From Bernardetia sp. (GTDB taxonomy: Bacteria > Bacteroidota > Bacteroidia > Cytophagales > Bernardetiaceae), in contig JAHDBD010000001.1 of NCBI GenBank assembly GCA_020630575.1, forward strand, positions 186,001-250,000: a stretch of DNA of 64,000 bases, read 5' to 3'. Below the pieces are notes generated by a model. The model was not told where the DNA came from. It did no database searches and saw only the letters and a program-made list of their open reading frames with translations. The first letter of the stretch is position 1. Every line of letters starts with the position of its first letter. A program made the translations under genes and the position numbers. This document shows positions 17,668-26,277 of the stretch, piece by piece.

Positions 17668-17904
17668 CAATTTTTAAAGTTTTATGTTCAATTAAAAAAC
17701 TTTATCAGTAGTTTTTATCAAAGTAAATTCTGACAATAGTTAAAGTAAAATTTAAACTATTGATAAACTTTAAACAGATTCAATGATTTTTTGAATTGAA
17801 AAACTAGTTTTTCCAAAAGAAATAAACTAAAAAAGAAAAATTTCTAACTTGACTTGTAACCTTGAAATGAGTGTTTTTATAATTTGAATATAAGAATATC
17901 CTTT

Positions 17905-17928
17905 GTTGTTGGTGTCCTTATCAACGAT
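17905..17928. repeat. REP-like hairpin, copy 2 (imperfect)
   Basis: It reads GTTGTTGGTGTCC then TTATCAACGAT, the same arms as the other copies with two stem mismatches. It lies in the 361-bp gap between the SDR gene and sucD. That gap also has a weak CAATAGTT/AACTATTG stem at 17736-17763 and a TATTTTTG box at 17978-17985, a possible sucD -7 element without a clear -33 partner. Confidence 0.6.
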
Positions 17929-18028
17929 ATTTTCAATAATTCTATTTCTAAGATTATTATTTTATCAAAATAAAAGGTATTTTTGTCTATATCATTTTTT
18001 ACACTCACAAAAAATCAATATACAGACT

Positions 18029-18916
18029 ATGAGCGTACTTGTAAATAAAGATTCTAGAATTATTGTTCAAGGTTTTACTGGAAAAGAAGGTTCTTTTCAT
18101 GCTGAACAAATGATCGAATACGGAACAAATGTAGTAGGTGGAGTTACACCTGGAAAAGGTGGAACTACTCACTTAGGTTTGCCTGTTTTCAATACAGTTC
18201 TTGATGCAGTAGAAGGTGCAAAAGCTGATACTTCAATTATTTTTGTTCCACCTGCATTCGCTGCTGATGCTATCATGGAAGCTGCTGATGCTGGAATCAA
18301 AGTAATTATTGCTATTACAGAAGGAATTCCTGTTCAGGATATGGTAAAAGCAAAGGCGTATGTAATGGACAAACAAGATTGTCGTTTGGTAGGTCCTAAC
18401 TGCCCAGGAGTAATTACACCAGAAGAAGCTAAAGTAGGTATTATGCCTGGTTTTGTATTCAAAAAAGGTAAAATTGGAATCGTTTCTAAATCAGGTACAT
18501 TGACTTACGAAGCTGCTGACCAAGTAGTAAAAGCAGGTTTAGGTATTTCTACTGCAATCGGAATCGGTGGTGATCCAATCATCGGAACAACTACAAAAGA
18601 AGCTGTAGAACTTTTAATGAATGACGATGAGACAGAAGCAATTATCATGATTGGTGAAATTGGAGGAAACTTAGAAGCAAATGCTGCTCGTTGGATTAAA
18701 GAAACAGGAAACAAAAAACCAGTTGTTGGTTTTATTGCTGGACAAACAGCTCCAAAAGGAAAACGTATGGGACACGCAGGTGCAATCATTGGAGGTGCAG
18801 ATGACACAGCCGAAGCAAAAATGCGTATTATGCGTGAATGTGGAATCCATGTAGTAGATTCTCCTGCAAATATTGGACTTACAATGAAACAAGTTTTGGA
18901 AACAGCGAATGCTTAG
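18029..18916 (+). CDS. sucD: Succinyl-CoA ligase [ADP/GDP-forming] subunit alpha
   Basis: A 295-residue protein read from the ATG at 18029 ([24 protein letters not shown]). An in-frame TTG extension to 17903 has no homology and overlaps a repeat. The CoA-binding Rossmann domain has '[16 protein letters not shown]' and 'GGVTPGKGG'. The ligase domain has '[10 protein letters not shown]', '[14 protein letters not shown]' and the phosphohistidine loop '[12 protein letters not shown]' (active His). It catalyses substrate-level phosphorylation in the TCA cycle with SucC. No sucC is adjacent; separated sucC and sucD are common in this phylum. A strong terminator follows. Confidence 0.96.
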   Translation: MSVLVNKDSRIIVQGFTGKEGSFHAEQMIEYGTNVVGGVTPGKGGTTHLGLPVFNTVLDAVEGAKADTSIIFVPPAFAADAIMEAADAGIKVIIAITEGIPVQDMVKAKAYVMDKQDCRLVGPNCPGVITPEEAKVGIMPGFVFKKGKIGIVSKSGTLTYEAADQVVKAGLGISTAIGIGGDPIIGTTTKEAVELLMNDDETEAIIMIGEIGGNLEANAARWIKETGNKKPVVGFIAGQTAPKGKRMGHAGAIIGGADDTAEAKMRIMRECGIHVVDSPANIGLTMKQVLETANA

Positions 18917-18941
18917 TTTCTAAAAATTTATTTTATCAAAA

Positions 18942-18980
18942 AAATGGATTCAAACTTTAATGCTTGAATCCATTTTTTTT
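18942..18980 (+). terminator. Rho-independent terminator of sucD
   Basis: A 12-bp perfect stem (AAATGGATTCAA with TTGAATCCATTT, 10-nt loop) followed by T8, 25 bp after the stop. Confidence 0.88.
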
Positions 18981-19042
18981 ATTTTATACGCAATTTTGAT
19001 GTAATTTTGCATTTTATAGATTTTATCAAAAAATATTCTTAT

Positions 19043-19813
19043 ATGTGTACGCTTACTTTTGTTCCTTTAGAAAACAATAATTTCCTTCTCACTTCTAGCC
19101 GAGACGAGCAAAAAACTCGTAAAAATTCAGAATTGCCTTCTTTTACAAAGTTAAATAATAAACAAATTCTTCGTCCTGTTGATGGAGATGCAGGAGGCTC
19201 TTGGATTGGAGTAAACGAAAAAGGTCGTACACTTTGCCTTCTGAATGGTGCTTTTCAGAAACATGTCAGAAATACGCCTTACAGAAAAAGTAGAGGAATT
19301 ATTTTGATGGAACTTTTGGCTATGGATTCTGAAAGTGGGATTGAAAATTATAATTTTGATAAAATAGAATCCTTTACATTGATTTGGATAGAGAAAAAAA
19401 GTAATGCTGTTTCGCTCACAGAATATCGCTGGGTAGAAGAAGAAAATAAACTATACAAAAAGAATGTAGATACAAAATATGCCTATATTTGGTCTTCATC
19501 AACGCTTTATACTTCTGAAATAGCAGAAAAACGAGAAGAATGGTTTGAAGAGTGGACAGAGTTTTATTTGAAAAAAGGACAAAAAATAGATGCAATTTCT
19601 CAAATTTTATGGCATTTTCATGTAAAAGGGGGAGAAAAACAAAATGCAACTCCCAGAGAACAAATTTTGATGCAAGACCCACAGGGAGGAACGGTCAGTT
19701 TGACACAAGTTATTTCTTATTTTAACTCAAAATCTACAAAAGATAAGCTCACAATGAAGCATTATAATCTAAATACACTAAAAAGTAGTTTTGATGAAAT
19801 GTTAGTAAAATAG
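19043..19813 (+). CDS. NRDE (TANGO2-like) family protein
   Basis: A 256-residue protein. The start is set at the ATG at 19043, giving MCTLTFVPL; members of this family begin Met-Cys, and the in-frame upstream ATG at 19007 has no homology. The diagnostic 'NRDE'-type block appears as 'LLTSSRDEQKTR' (residues 17-28), then 'GDAGGSWIGVNEKGRTLCLLNGAF', which is the family core. Members are related to Ntn hydrolases, with Cys2 as the possible nucleophile; eukaryotic TANGO2 is linked to lipid or haem metabolism. The molecular function in bacteria is unsettled. It is monocistronic between sucD and gldD. Confidence 0.85.
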   Translation: MCTLTFVPLENNNFLLTSSRDEQKTRKNSELPSFTKLNNKQILRPVDGDAGGSWIGVNEKGRTLCLLNGAFQKHVRNTPYRKSRGIILMELLAMDSESGIENYNFDKIESFTLIWIEKKSNAVSLTEYRWVEEENKLYKKNVDTKYAYIWSSSTLYTSEIAEKREEWFEEWTEFYLKKGQKIDAISQILWHFHVKGGEKQNATPREQILMQDPQGGTVSLTQVISYFNSKSTKDKLTMKHYNLNTLKSSFDEMLVK

Positions 19814-19971
19814 AATATCTGATTCTATGAAAATTAAATTTGAATAGATGATTTAATTTTAGCTTATTTTATAAATTTAATGAGAAATAATTTATACCAA
19901 AAATATTTTTTTCTAGTTATATACATTCAAACACAATCCTGCAACTATTTAGAGAACCTCAACATAGCAAA

Positions 19972-20577
19972 ATGAAATTAACTATTCCTTTCCTATTTGT
20001 CATTATTTTATCAATAAGTTTGTTTTGTTCTTCTTGCCAAAGTGAAGAAGATAGTTTTATTCCAAAACCTTTTGGTTATTTCAGAATTGAGCTTCCCGAA
20101 CAGAGTTATGTAAAATTAGAAGGCGATTTTCCGTATTCTTTTGAGCATTCTAAATATGCTAAAGTAGTAAAAAATACAAGCCAAAACGCTGAAGAATATT
20201 GGATTACTCTAAAATACGAACCGACAAGTGTAGCCGAAATTCATATTACGTATAAAGAGATAAAAAACGAACCCAAACTTTTTATGGAATATGTAAATGA
20301 TGCTCACAAGATTACTTTTAATGAAATAAATACGGCTCGTTCGTCTGCCATTGACCAAGTGATTGATTCGAAAAATGGTAACGGAATTGTCTTTACTATT
20401 TCAGAAGGCGAAGTTCCGACAGTTTTTAATTATTGGGTTTCTGATAGTTCTACACATTTTTTGAGAGCAGCGATGTATGTTCCGACTTCTAGTCAAAATG
20501 ATTCGCTTGCACCCATTTTGAAATATACAAAAGACGATATGATGCACATGTTGGAGACTTTTGAGTGGAAAAAGTAA
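19972..20577 (+). CDS. gldD: Gliding motility lipoprotein GldD
   Basis: A 201-residue lipoprotein: signal MKLTIPFLFVIILSISLFCSSC with the acylated Cys at 22. The family hallmark 'PKPFGYFRIELPEQSYVKLEGDFPYSFEHSKYAKV' immediately follows (32-66), then 'WITLKYEPTSVAEIHITYKEI' and the C-terminal 'DDMMHMLETFEWKK'. GldD is needed for gliding in Flavobacterium johnsoniae and belongs to the set of Gld lipoproteins around the motility/secretion machinery. In flavobacteria it sits next to gldE and ssb; here neither is present, so the gene order is not conserved. Confidence 0.9.
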   Translation: MKLTIPFLFVIILSISLFCSSCQSEEDSFIPKPFGYFRIELPEQSYVKLEGDFPYSFEHSKYAKVVKNTSQNAEEYWITLKYEPTSVAEIHITYKEIKNEPKLFMEYVNDAHKITFNEINTARSSAIDQVIDSKNGNGIVFTISEGEVPTVFNYWVSDSSTHFLRAAMYVPTSSQNDSLAPILKYTKDDMMHMLETFEWKK

Positions 20578-20625
20578 GAAATTTAATCTATACAAATTAT
20601 TATCTGATAAATTTAAAAACGTAAA

Positions 20626-20910
20626 ATGTTAGACTTTTATTTAATAGAAGATTCTCACAAGATGCCTAAAAATCCACAAAATTTAAATTTTGCAGGAGGT
20701 TTGGATTTTAACATTTTTGAAAGATTACAGAGAAAAGGTGTTATTCCTAATCATTATGATTATTACTCAGATTTTCGGTGGGATTCGAATACAATAGACC
20801 AAATAATAGAAAAAGTCAAAGACAATACTGATCAAGATCAACAAATACTATTTGAGATTATTATGAAAGCTCATTTACAAGAGTCTGATTTAATAGCTTA
20901 TTGTGATTAG
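20626..20910 (+). CDS. Hypothetical protein, 94 aa
   Basis: A small acidic cytosolic protein with no signal peptide or membrane helix; I do not recognise the family. It begins MLDFYLIEDSHKMPKNP, has a Phe/Tyr-rich centre ('IPNHYDYYSDFRWDSN') and ends with a predicted helical segment ('TIDQIIEKVKDNTDQDQQILFEIIMKAHLQESDLIAYCD'). The composition and size resemble immunity- or DUF-type accessory proteins, but nothing specific supports that. It starts 48 bp after gldD on the same strand and may be co-transcribed with it. Confidence 0.65.
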   Translation: MLDFYLIEDSHKMPKNPQNLNFAGGLDFNIFERLQRKGVIPNHYDYYSDFRWDSNTIDQIIEKVKDNTDQDQQILFEIIMKAHLQESDLIAYCD

Positions 20911-20961
20911 TTAGAAATACATCAAAATACTATAACAATTCCAAACCACAAAAGGTATTCA

Positions 20962-20994
20962 ACTGATAACTGTTTACTGAAAGACTGATAACTG
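20962..20994. repeat. ACTGATAACTG direct repeats before the VWA gene
   Basis: Two exact copies of the 11-mer ACTGATAACTG (20962-20972 and 20984-20994) are separated by TTTACTGAAAG, which contains a partial third. The last copy ends 6 bp before the VWA start codon, in the ribosome binding region. Single copies occur next to sufS (24870-24880) and the TonB receptor gene (61809-61819). Confidence 0.6.
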
Positions 20995-21000
20995 AAAAAA

Positions 21001-22665
21001 ATGAAGAACATGATTTCCTTCGAAAAATTAGAACTTACCTTTAGCCGTTTTATAGATTTTGGAAAAGTATTGGATAAGCCAACACGCAAATTTTTGGTAT
21101 TTTATCTCTATTCGATTTTGAAAGGAGAGAATAAAGGTAGTGATATAGGAATAGACAAGGAAGAATTTCAATCTTCTTATTTTTCATATCTCAAAAAGAC
21201 TTTGGATAGAATTTTTAAAAATCAAACTATCATCAAACTTGCTAAAGAAAACGAATCTTTGACAACTCAAATAATAAATGATACGATAAAATGGATAAAA
21301 GATACCGATAAAAAAATAAATGCAAAAAATCCGTTTCAAGAAGAACAAGATAAATTTGATGCATGGGCGCACAAACCTACACATTTGTATTTGACCGATT
21401 GGGATAATCTTATCAATTATATTTCTATTCGTTATGATAGAGAAGAGTTGGATACAAATTTCTATACTCAAAAATTTAAAGATCTCATTCCTCAAAGCAA
21501 AGAATTTGTTTTATCAAAAGAATATGACCCACAAGCAGAGAAAAAGATTCCTTTAGATATTTTGATTGCTGACCTTTTGGCTCAATGGGACGCTTTACTT
21601 ACTGCAAAATGGCTAGAATTTCAAGCGCAATATTTAGAAGAAGCAAGTGAAGATTTTTCTCAAAAACTCTATCAAAAAGCTGATGATTTGGAAAAATTAG
21701 GCAAACTGATTTCTCCTTTTGCAATGGAAGTAGGGCGTTATTGGGATTTGTCTCAAGCTCTTTGGAAAAAAACAGGGTTTGAAGCACTAGAAAAATATTC
21801 AGCTATTCTTGAAAATGAAACGGCAATTCAAGAACTAGTTGATTTACTAGGAAAAATGCGTGAAGCGCAAATAGAAACCGAAGAAGAAGAATATAAAGAA
21901 GTTGTCGTTTATCAATCTAAAGTAAAAGACCCACATTTGCGTTCTGAAATAAACGGAACACGAATGAGTAATGATTTGAATACCGTTTTGCCTTCTGAAA
22001 TTGCTTTTTTAGGAAATCCAGAAACAGAATGGATGTTTTTGAAAAAATATGCCGATAGTCAATTATTATCTTTTCAGTATGAGGGAACAAAGACTATTTT
22101 CAATTCGGAAGAAGAAACTTTTTCACACCAATATCAAAAAAAGAAGGAAAAAGGAGCATTTATAGTTTGTATTGATACAAGTGGCTCAATGCAAGGAACG
22201 CCTTCACAGATTGCCAAAACGCTCTGTTTTGCTATTATGAAAATGGCTGCAAAGGAAAGTAGAAAGGCTTATTTAATTTCGTTTTCGGTAGGAATAAAGA
22301 AAATTCGCTTAGATGATATTGCCGAATCGTTGGACAGAATCGTAGATTTTCTTTCTATGTCTTTTGATGGTGGAACAGATGCAACTCCTGCTCTTTCTGA
22401 AACTTTGACGCTTTTAAAGGAAAACGATTTTAAAGATGCTGATGTTTTGATGGTTTCTGATTTTGTAATGTATTCACTTAGAGAAGATTTTATTAAACGA
22501 ATGGAAACTGAACGCCAAAAAGATACTCGTTTTCATAGTTTAGCGATTGCTCAAAATGCAAATGCTGAAATTTTAGAAGTTTTTGACCACAACTGGGTCT
22601 ATAATCCAAAAGAAGAGAATGTAATTCAACGCATTTGGAAAGATTTACAGACGTTGGAAGATTAA
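21001..22665 (+). CDS. VWA domain-containing protein (CoxE/ViaA-like)
   Basis: A 554-residue cytosolic protein. The N-terminal 360 residues are a helical region of unknown fold. The C-terminal 180 residues are a von Willebrand factor A domain with an intact metal-ion-dependent adhesion site: 'CIDTSGSMQGTPSQIAKTLC' (DxSxS near 393), the Thr in 'FDGGTDATPAL' and 'DADVLMVSDF'. Proteins of this shape usually partner a MoxR/RavA AAA+ ATPase in a chaperone-like pair. No such ATPase is next to it here, so the partner is presumably elsewhere. ACTGATAACTG repeats overlap its ribosome binding region. Confidence 0.85.
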   Translation: MKNMISFEKLELTFSRFIDFGKVLDKPTRKFLVFYLYSILKGENKGSDIGIDKEEFQSSYFSYLKKTLDRIFKNQTIIKLAKENESLTTQIINDTIKWIKDTDKKINAKNPFQEEQDKFDAWAHKPTHLYLTDWDNLINYISIRYDREELDTNFYTQKFKDLIPQSKEFVLSKEYDPQAEKKIPLDILIADLLAQWDALLTAKWLEFQAQYLEEASEDFSQKLYQKADDLEKLGKLISPFAMEVGRYWDLSQALWKKTGFEALEKYSAILENETAIQELVDLLGKMREAQIETEEEEYKEVVVYQSKVKDPHLRSEINGTRMSNDLNTVLPSEIAFLGNPETEWMFLKKYADSQLLSFQYEGTKTIFNSEEETFSHQYQKKKEKGAFIVCIDTSGSMQGTPSQIAKTLCFAIMKMAAKESRKAYLISFSVGIKKIRLDDIAESLDRIVDFLSMSFDGGTDATPALSETLTLLKENDFKDADVLMVSDFVMYSLREDFIKRMETERQKDTRFHSLAIAQNANAEILEVFDHNWVYNPKEENVIQRIWKDLQTLED

Positions 22666-22693
22666 AAATGCTAATTTATTTTTATATTCGTTT

Positions 22694-23140
22694 ATGAGAA
22701 AATATTATTATTTGATTGTCGTGGTTCTTTTTGTGAGTGTATATTTTATTGCGTCTCACTTCGAAATAACCGAAGAAAAGCGTCTTGCTGAACATAGAGT
22801 TGGAATAGAAAACCTTAATCCATTAGAGCAACAAATTGTTGGAAGATGGTGGTCTTCTATTTCTGGTTTTGGAAGCAACCGAATATATAGAAACTACATG
22901 CTCTTCTCGGCAGACAAAACATATTGGAGAAGAAAAAGCGAACTTAAAAAAATGTATGCTGGAAAATATGGCTTTTGGCAAATAAATTCAGAAGATTCTA
23001 CTCTGACAATAAAGTACGATAGTAAAAAGCTGAAAGATAGAAACTTTAAAATACACGCCATAGACTCTAACTCTATTAGAATAGAAGAAATGATAGAAAG
23101 CAAATACGACCATACAGCTAGATGGACAAGAATAGAGTAG
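22694..23140 (+). CDS. Membrane-anchored hypothetical protein, lipocalin-like
   Basis: A 148-residue protein with one N-terminal membrane helix (MRKYYYLIVVVLFVSVYFIASHF) and an outside domain of about 120 residues. The segment 'IVGRWWSSISGFGSNRIYRNYMLFSADKTYWRR' followed by 'KYGFWQINSEDSTLTIKYDS' looks like the 'G.W....' plus strand pattern of small lipocalin-type (DUF4488/lipocalin_5-like) domains. No family can be named with confidence. It is 28 bp after the VWA gene on the same strand and stops 2 bp short of the oppositely oriented truA. Confidence 0.7.
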   Translation: MRKYYYLIVVVLFVSVYFIASHFEITEEKRLAEHRVGIENLNPLEQQIVGRWWSSISGFGSNRIYRNYMLFSADKTYWRRKSELKKMYAGKYGFWQINSEDSTLTIKYDSKKLKDRNFKIHAIDSNSIRIEEMIESKYDHTARWTRIE

Positions 23141-23142
23141 TT

Positions 23143-23919
23143 TTACAAAAAAATCTCTCTAGGATATTTTACATCTACCAAAAAAAGTCCTTCTGAAGGA
23201 ACAGAAACACCTGCTGACTTTCTATTTTTATCTAAAATAATTTTTTCAAAATCATTAATTTTTATTTTTCCTTCTCCCACCAAAAAAAGCGAACCCACAA
23301 CAGCACGAACCATTCCTCTCAAAAAACGATTTGCTGAAATGGTAAAACGCCAATAATCTGATTGCCCATTATTATTTTCGCCTTCTTTTGTCCAAATAGC
23401 TTTACTAATATCGCACTCAAAGTTATTTACTTGTGTCTTTACTTTACTGAATGATTCAAAATTAGTGTGTTTTAATAAATATTCGGCTGCTTGATTCATT
23501 TTATCAAAACTGGTATCGTTTAATCCTTTTCTGTGAAAATGAGCATGATTTATCAAAAACGGACTTTTTTCAAGAATTACATGATAATGATAGGTTCTCA
23601 AAAAAGCATCAAAACGAGCGTGTGCCGTCTCAGTAACTGGAAGAACTTTCAAAATAGCGATTTGAGGAGGTAAAAAACTATTCATTCTATACTTCAAATC
23701 ACCTACATTAATTTCATTCTCCGTATCAAAATGAGCAAATTGTTTTTTGCAATGAACACCTGTATCTGTTCTTCCACTTCCGACAATAGGAGTTGGTGTT
23801 CTCAAAATTTTTGATAGACCGTCTTCAACAATAGCCTGAATGGTTTTTGGCGTGTTGTTTTGTGATTGCCAACCATGATAATTCGTGCCTTCGTAAGCCA
23901 CTTCTAAAAAATAACGCAT
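23143..23919 (-). CDS. truA: tRNA pseudouridine(38-40) synthase TruA
   Basis: A 258-residue enzyme read from the ATG at 23917-23919 (MRYFLEVAYEGTNYHGWQSQ); the longer frame from 23955 adds an unconvincing hydrophobic stub. The catalytic Asp is in 'IVGSGRTDTGVHCKKQFAHF' (RTDxGVH motif). 'LPPQIAILKVLPVTETAHARFDA' and 'RFTISANRFLRGMVRAVVGSL' are the other TruA blocks. It modifies U38-U40 in the anticodon stem-loop of many tRNAs. A palindromic repeat (23933-23952) lies in its 5' leader. Confidence 0.95.
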   Translation of the reverse strand: MRYFLEVAYEGTNYHGWQSQNNTPKTIQAIVEDGLSKILRTPTPIVGSGRTDTGVHCKKQFAHFDTENEINVGDLKYRMNSFLPPQIAILKVLPVTETAHARFDAFLRTYHYHVILEKSPFLINHAHFHRKGLNDTSFDKMNQAAEYLLKHTNFESFSKVKTQVNNFECDISKAIWTKEGENNNGQSDYWRFTISANRFLRGMVRAVVGSLFLVGEGKIKINDFEKIILDKNRKSAGVSVPSEGLFLVDVKYPREIFL

Positions 23920-23932
23920 AATAATAAGCAAA

Positions 23933-23952
23933 AACAGGGTTAAAACCCTGTT
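23933..23952. repeat. Perfect 9-bp hairpin upstream of truA
   Basis: AACAGGGTT pairs with AACCCTGTT around a 2-nt AA loop, 14 bp before the truA start codon on the minus strand. A related half-site (AACCCTGTTCAA) occurs at 57168-57179 beside a REP-like copy. It could be a leader hairpin that affects translation, or a repeat remnant. Confidence 0.5.
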
Positions 23953-23997
23953 CAAGTGATAATTAGGATTTGAAATATACTGAAATATATTTTACAT

Positions 23998-24717
23998 TTA
24001 TTTTGCTAAATTCTCTAAAATATTTCCTTTTAAGATAGGAACATTTTTAAATTTATCAATTTCTAAACAAAAATCCATGTCATTTTCTACTCCATGTTCT
24101 TTAAGTCGCTTATAATGAGAAGAGTGTTTCAGTATTTTGGATAAATTATTTTTGACAGAACTATAAGAATGAGTAGAAAAAAGAATTTCGTCTCCTTCCC
24201 ACCAAAAATCACCTTTCAGTTTTAGAGCCAATGCACCTGCAAAAAGAGAATCTTCGGCATTGAAACGACCTTTCCAACCTGCACACACAATTACGACATC
24301 TTTATTTTGAGATTTAAGATAAGAAGTAACAGCTTTCAAATTCAAAAAAGCTGCAATGACTACCTGCTCGGCTGTATTTTTTACGGCTTCAATAGCTTGT
24401 GTTCCGTTTGTGGTTGTCATGACGATTTTTTTAAACTCTTGTTCCATGTGTTCGAAAGGAGAGTTTCCAATATCAAAACCTTCTACTTTTTCTCCATTTC
24501 TTTCTCCTGCTGTTACGTAACCTTCTGATTTATAACTTAGCGCATCCTCAACACTTGCCACGGGAACAACATGAGTTACACCACTTGCCAAACCTGCCAC
24601 CATACATGAAGTTGCTCTAAAAATATCTACTATAACAGCAATTTTTCCTGTCAAATCTATAAAAGAAACTGCATCAGGAGTAAGGCAGATTTCTAAAGTT
24701 GGTTTTTGATTATTCAT
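23998..24717 (-). CDS. comB: 2-phosphosulfolactate phosphatase family protein (ComB)
   Basis: A 239-residue protein with the ComB-family sequence 'AVIVDIFRATSCMVAGLASGVTHVVPVASVEDAL' (near residue 26), 'VTAGERNGEKVEGFDIGNSPFEHM', 'IVMTTTNGTQAI' and 'VVIVCAGWKGRFNAEDSLFAGAL'. In methanogens ComB dephosphorylates 2-phosphosulfolactate in coenzyme M synthesis. In Bacteroidota, which lack coenzyme M, the gene is widespread and may relate to sulfolactate or sulfonolipid precursors; that is inference. It lies between truA and sufS on the same strand but with sizeable gaps, so an operon is not certain. Confidence 0.88.
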   Translation of the reverse strand: MNNQKPTLEICLTPDAVSFIDLTGKIAVIVDIFRATSCMVAGLASGVTHVVPVASVEDALSYKSEGYVTAGERNGEKVEGFDIGNSPFEHMEQEFKKIVMTTTNGTQAIEAVKNTAEQVVIAAFLNLKAVTSYLKSQNKDVVIVCAGWKGRFNAEDSLFAGALALKLKGDFWWEGDEILFSTHSYSSVKNNLSKILKHSSHYKRLKEHGVENDMDFCLEIDKFKNVPILKGNILENLAK

Positions 24718-24882
24718 TGATTGAAATACTTTTGTCTTTGCGAACTGATTGATAAATGATTTTTATTATGAAAGGCAGGATAATACAATACAGTTATTTT
24801 TATTAAAAAAGAAATACATAAATATGCTTTCATTTTTAATTAGAAATTAACTGATTATTGGTAACGACTTACTGATAACTGT

Positions 24883-26115
24883 TTAACGAAGTCTTTCAAT
24901 AACCATTTCAAGTGTTTCTGCAAAAGTATCAATTTCTTCTTTAGTATTATAAAGCGCAAAAGAAGCACGAGCTGTTCCCTCTAAATTTAATCTTTTCATA
25001 AGAGGTTGAGTACAATGGTGACCTGTTCGGATAGCAATCCCGTTTGCATCAAGCATCAAACCCATATCGTAATGATGAACACCATCGACAACAAAAGAAA
25101 TTACACTTGCTTTTTCTTTGGCAGTTCCGATAATATGCAGACCATTTATAGAAGACAATTTTTGAGTTCCATATTCTAAAAGCATTTGTTCGTGAGCAAT
25201 AATATCACTTTTGGTAAGGTTATTTACAAACTCAAAAGCTAAACGCAACGCAACTGTATCAGCAATATTTGGCGTTCCTGCTTCAAATTTATAAGGCAAA
25301 ACATTATACGTAGAAACATCAAAAGAAACATCTTTTATCATTTCTCCACCTCCCATATAAGGTGGCATTGCGTCTAAAAGTTCTCTTTTTCCATATAAAA
25401 GACCTATTCCTGTTGGTGCATAGACTTTATGACCTGAAAGCGCATAAAAATCTACATCCAAATCTTGTACATCAATTTCTAAATGTGGACTTGCCTGTGC
25501 GCCATCAATGACTACTTTTGCACCTACTTCATGCCCCTTTTGGATAATTTCTTTGACTGGATTTACTGTTCCTAGCGCATTTGAAACATGAACAACGGCT
25601 ACAATTTTAGTTTTTTCAGAAAGTAAATTCTGATAGGCTTCCATATCCAATTCGCCATTATCAAAAACAGGAATCACTTTTATTTTTGCGCCTGTTTGAG
25701 AAGCTACAATTTGCCAAGGAACAATATTAGAATGATGTTCTAAGCTAGAAATAATAATCTCATCACCTTCTTTCAAAAATGTTCTTCCATACGATTGAGC
25801 AACCAAATTGATACTTTCAGTTGTTCCACGAGTAAAAATGACCTGCTCTTCAGAAGGAGAGTTTATAAATTGTTGTGCTGATTTTCTTGTTTGCTCAAAG
25901 GCTTCTGTGGCACGCTCAGCAAGTGTATGTGCGCCTCTATGAACATTCGAATTTATCTTTAAATAATAATTTGAAAGCGCATCAATTACTGACTTTGGCT
26001 TTTGTGTTGTGGCTGCATTGTCAAAATAAATCAATGGTTTGCCTTGTATATCTTGGTTGAGAATTGGGAATTCTTCTCTAACTTTATTTATGTCGAATTT
26101 TGTTGCAGTAAGCAT
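24883..26115 (-). CDS. sufS: Cysteine desulfurase SufS
   Basis: A 410-residue PLP-dependent class V aminotransferase-fold enzyme. The start is placed at the ATG at 26113-26115 (MLTATKFDINKVREEFPILNQ). The open frame continues 33 codons further up, but that stretch is out of family and crosses two hairpins. Motifs: 'YFDNAATTQKP', 'FTRGTTESIN', 'SLEHHSNIVPW', PLP Lys in 'YALSGHKVYAPTGIGLLYG' and the active Cys in 'RTGHHCTQPLM'. It supplies sulfane sulfur for Fe-S assembly. Other suf genes are not adjacent. Confidence 0.94.
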   Translation of the reverse strand: MLTATKFDINKVREEFPILNQDIQGKPLIYFDNAATTQKPKSVIDALSNYYLKINSNVHRGAHTLAERATEAFEQTRKSAQQFINSPSEEQVIFTRGTTESINLVAQSYGRTFLKEGDEIIISSLEHHSNIVPWQIVASQTGAKIKVIPVFDNGELDMEAYQNLLSEKTKIVAVVHVSNALGTVNPVKEIIQKGHEVGAKVVIDGAQASPHLEIDVQDLDVDFYALSGHKVYAPTGIGLLYGKRELLDAMPPYMGGGEMIKDVSFDVSTYNVLPYKFEAGTPNIADTVALRLAFEFVNNLTKSDIIAHEQMLLEYGTQKLSSINGLHIIGTAKEKASVISFVVDGVHHYDMGLMLDANGIAIRTGHHCTQPLMKRLNLEGTARASFALYNTKEEIDTFAETLEMVIERLR

Positions 26116-26137
26116 AATAGTCTGGTTTTCTATGTAA

Positions 26138-26190
26138 AACAGACATCTTGTCTGTTGAGTTTCATTTTCTGCACAGATTAGAAGTCTGTG
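26138..26190. promoter_or_regulatory. Two hairpins in the sufS 5' leader
   Basis: AACAGACA/TGTCTGTT (26138-26156, TCT loop) and CACAGA/TCTGTG (26172-26190) are consecutive stems sharing the ACAGAC core. They lie between the predicted sufS promoter and the ATG, so would be in the mRNA leader. They could be a regulator site, for example for iron-sulfur control, or repeat remnants. A single ACAGAC stem also occurs at 48991-49010. Confidence 0.45.
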
Positions 26191-26201
26191 ATACCGTAAT
26201 A

Positions 26202-26234
26202 CAAATATAGCCAATTTAGATTGATTTTAAACAA
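26202..26234 (-). promoter_or_regulatory. Predicted sufS promoter
   Basis: On the minus strand, TTG (26234-26232), a 22-bp spacer and TATATTTG (26209-26202) fit the Bacteroidota -33/-7 pattern, although the spacer is slightly long. The predicted start near 26196 gives a leader of about 80 nt before sufS. Confidence 0.42.
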
Positions 26235-26277
26235 GCTAGTCTAATATTGAACTAAGAAAGTGAATAAGGGTTTTGTT

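Noticed and set aside
24883-26214. Longer SufS start adding 33 residues
   Set aside because: The extension crosses two hairpins and the predicted leader and has no family similarity; the ATG at 26115 fits the family length.
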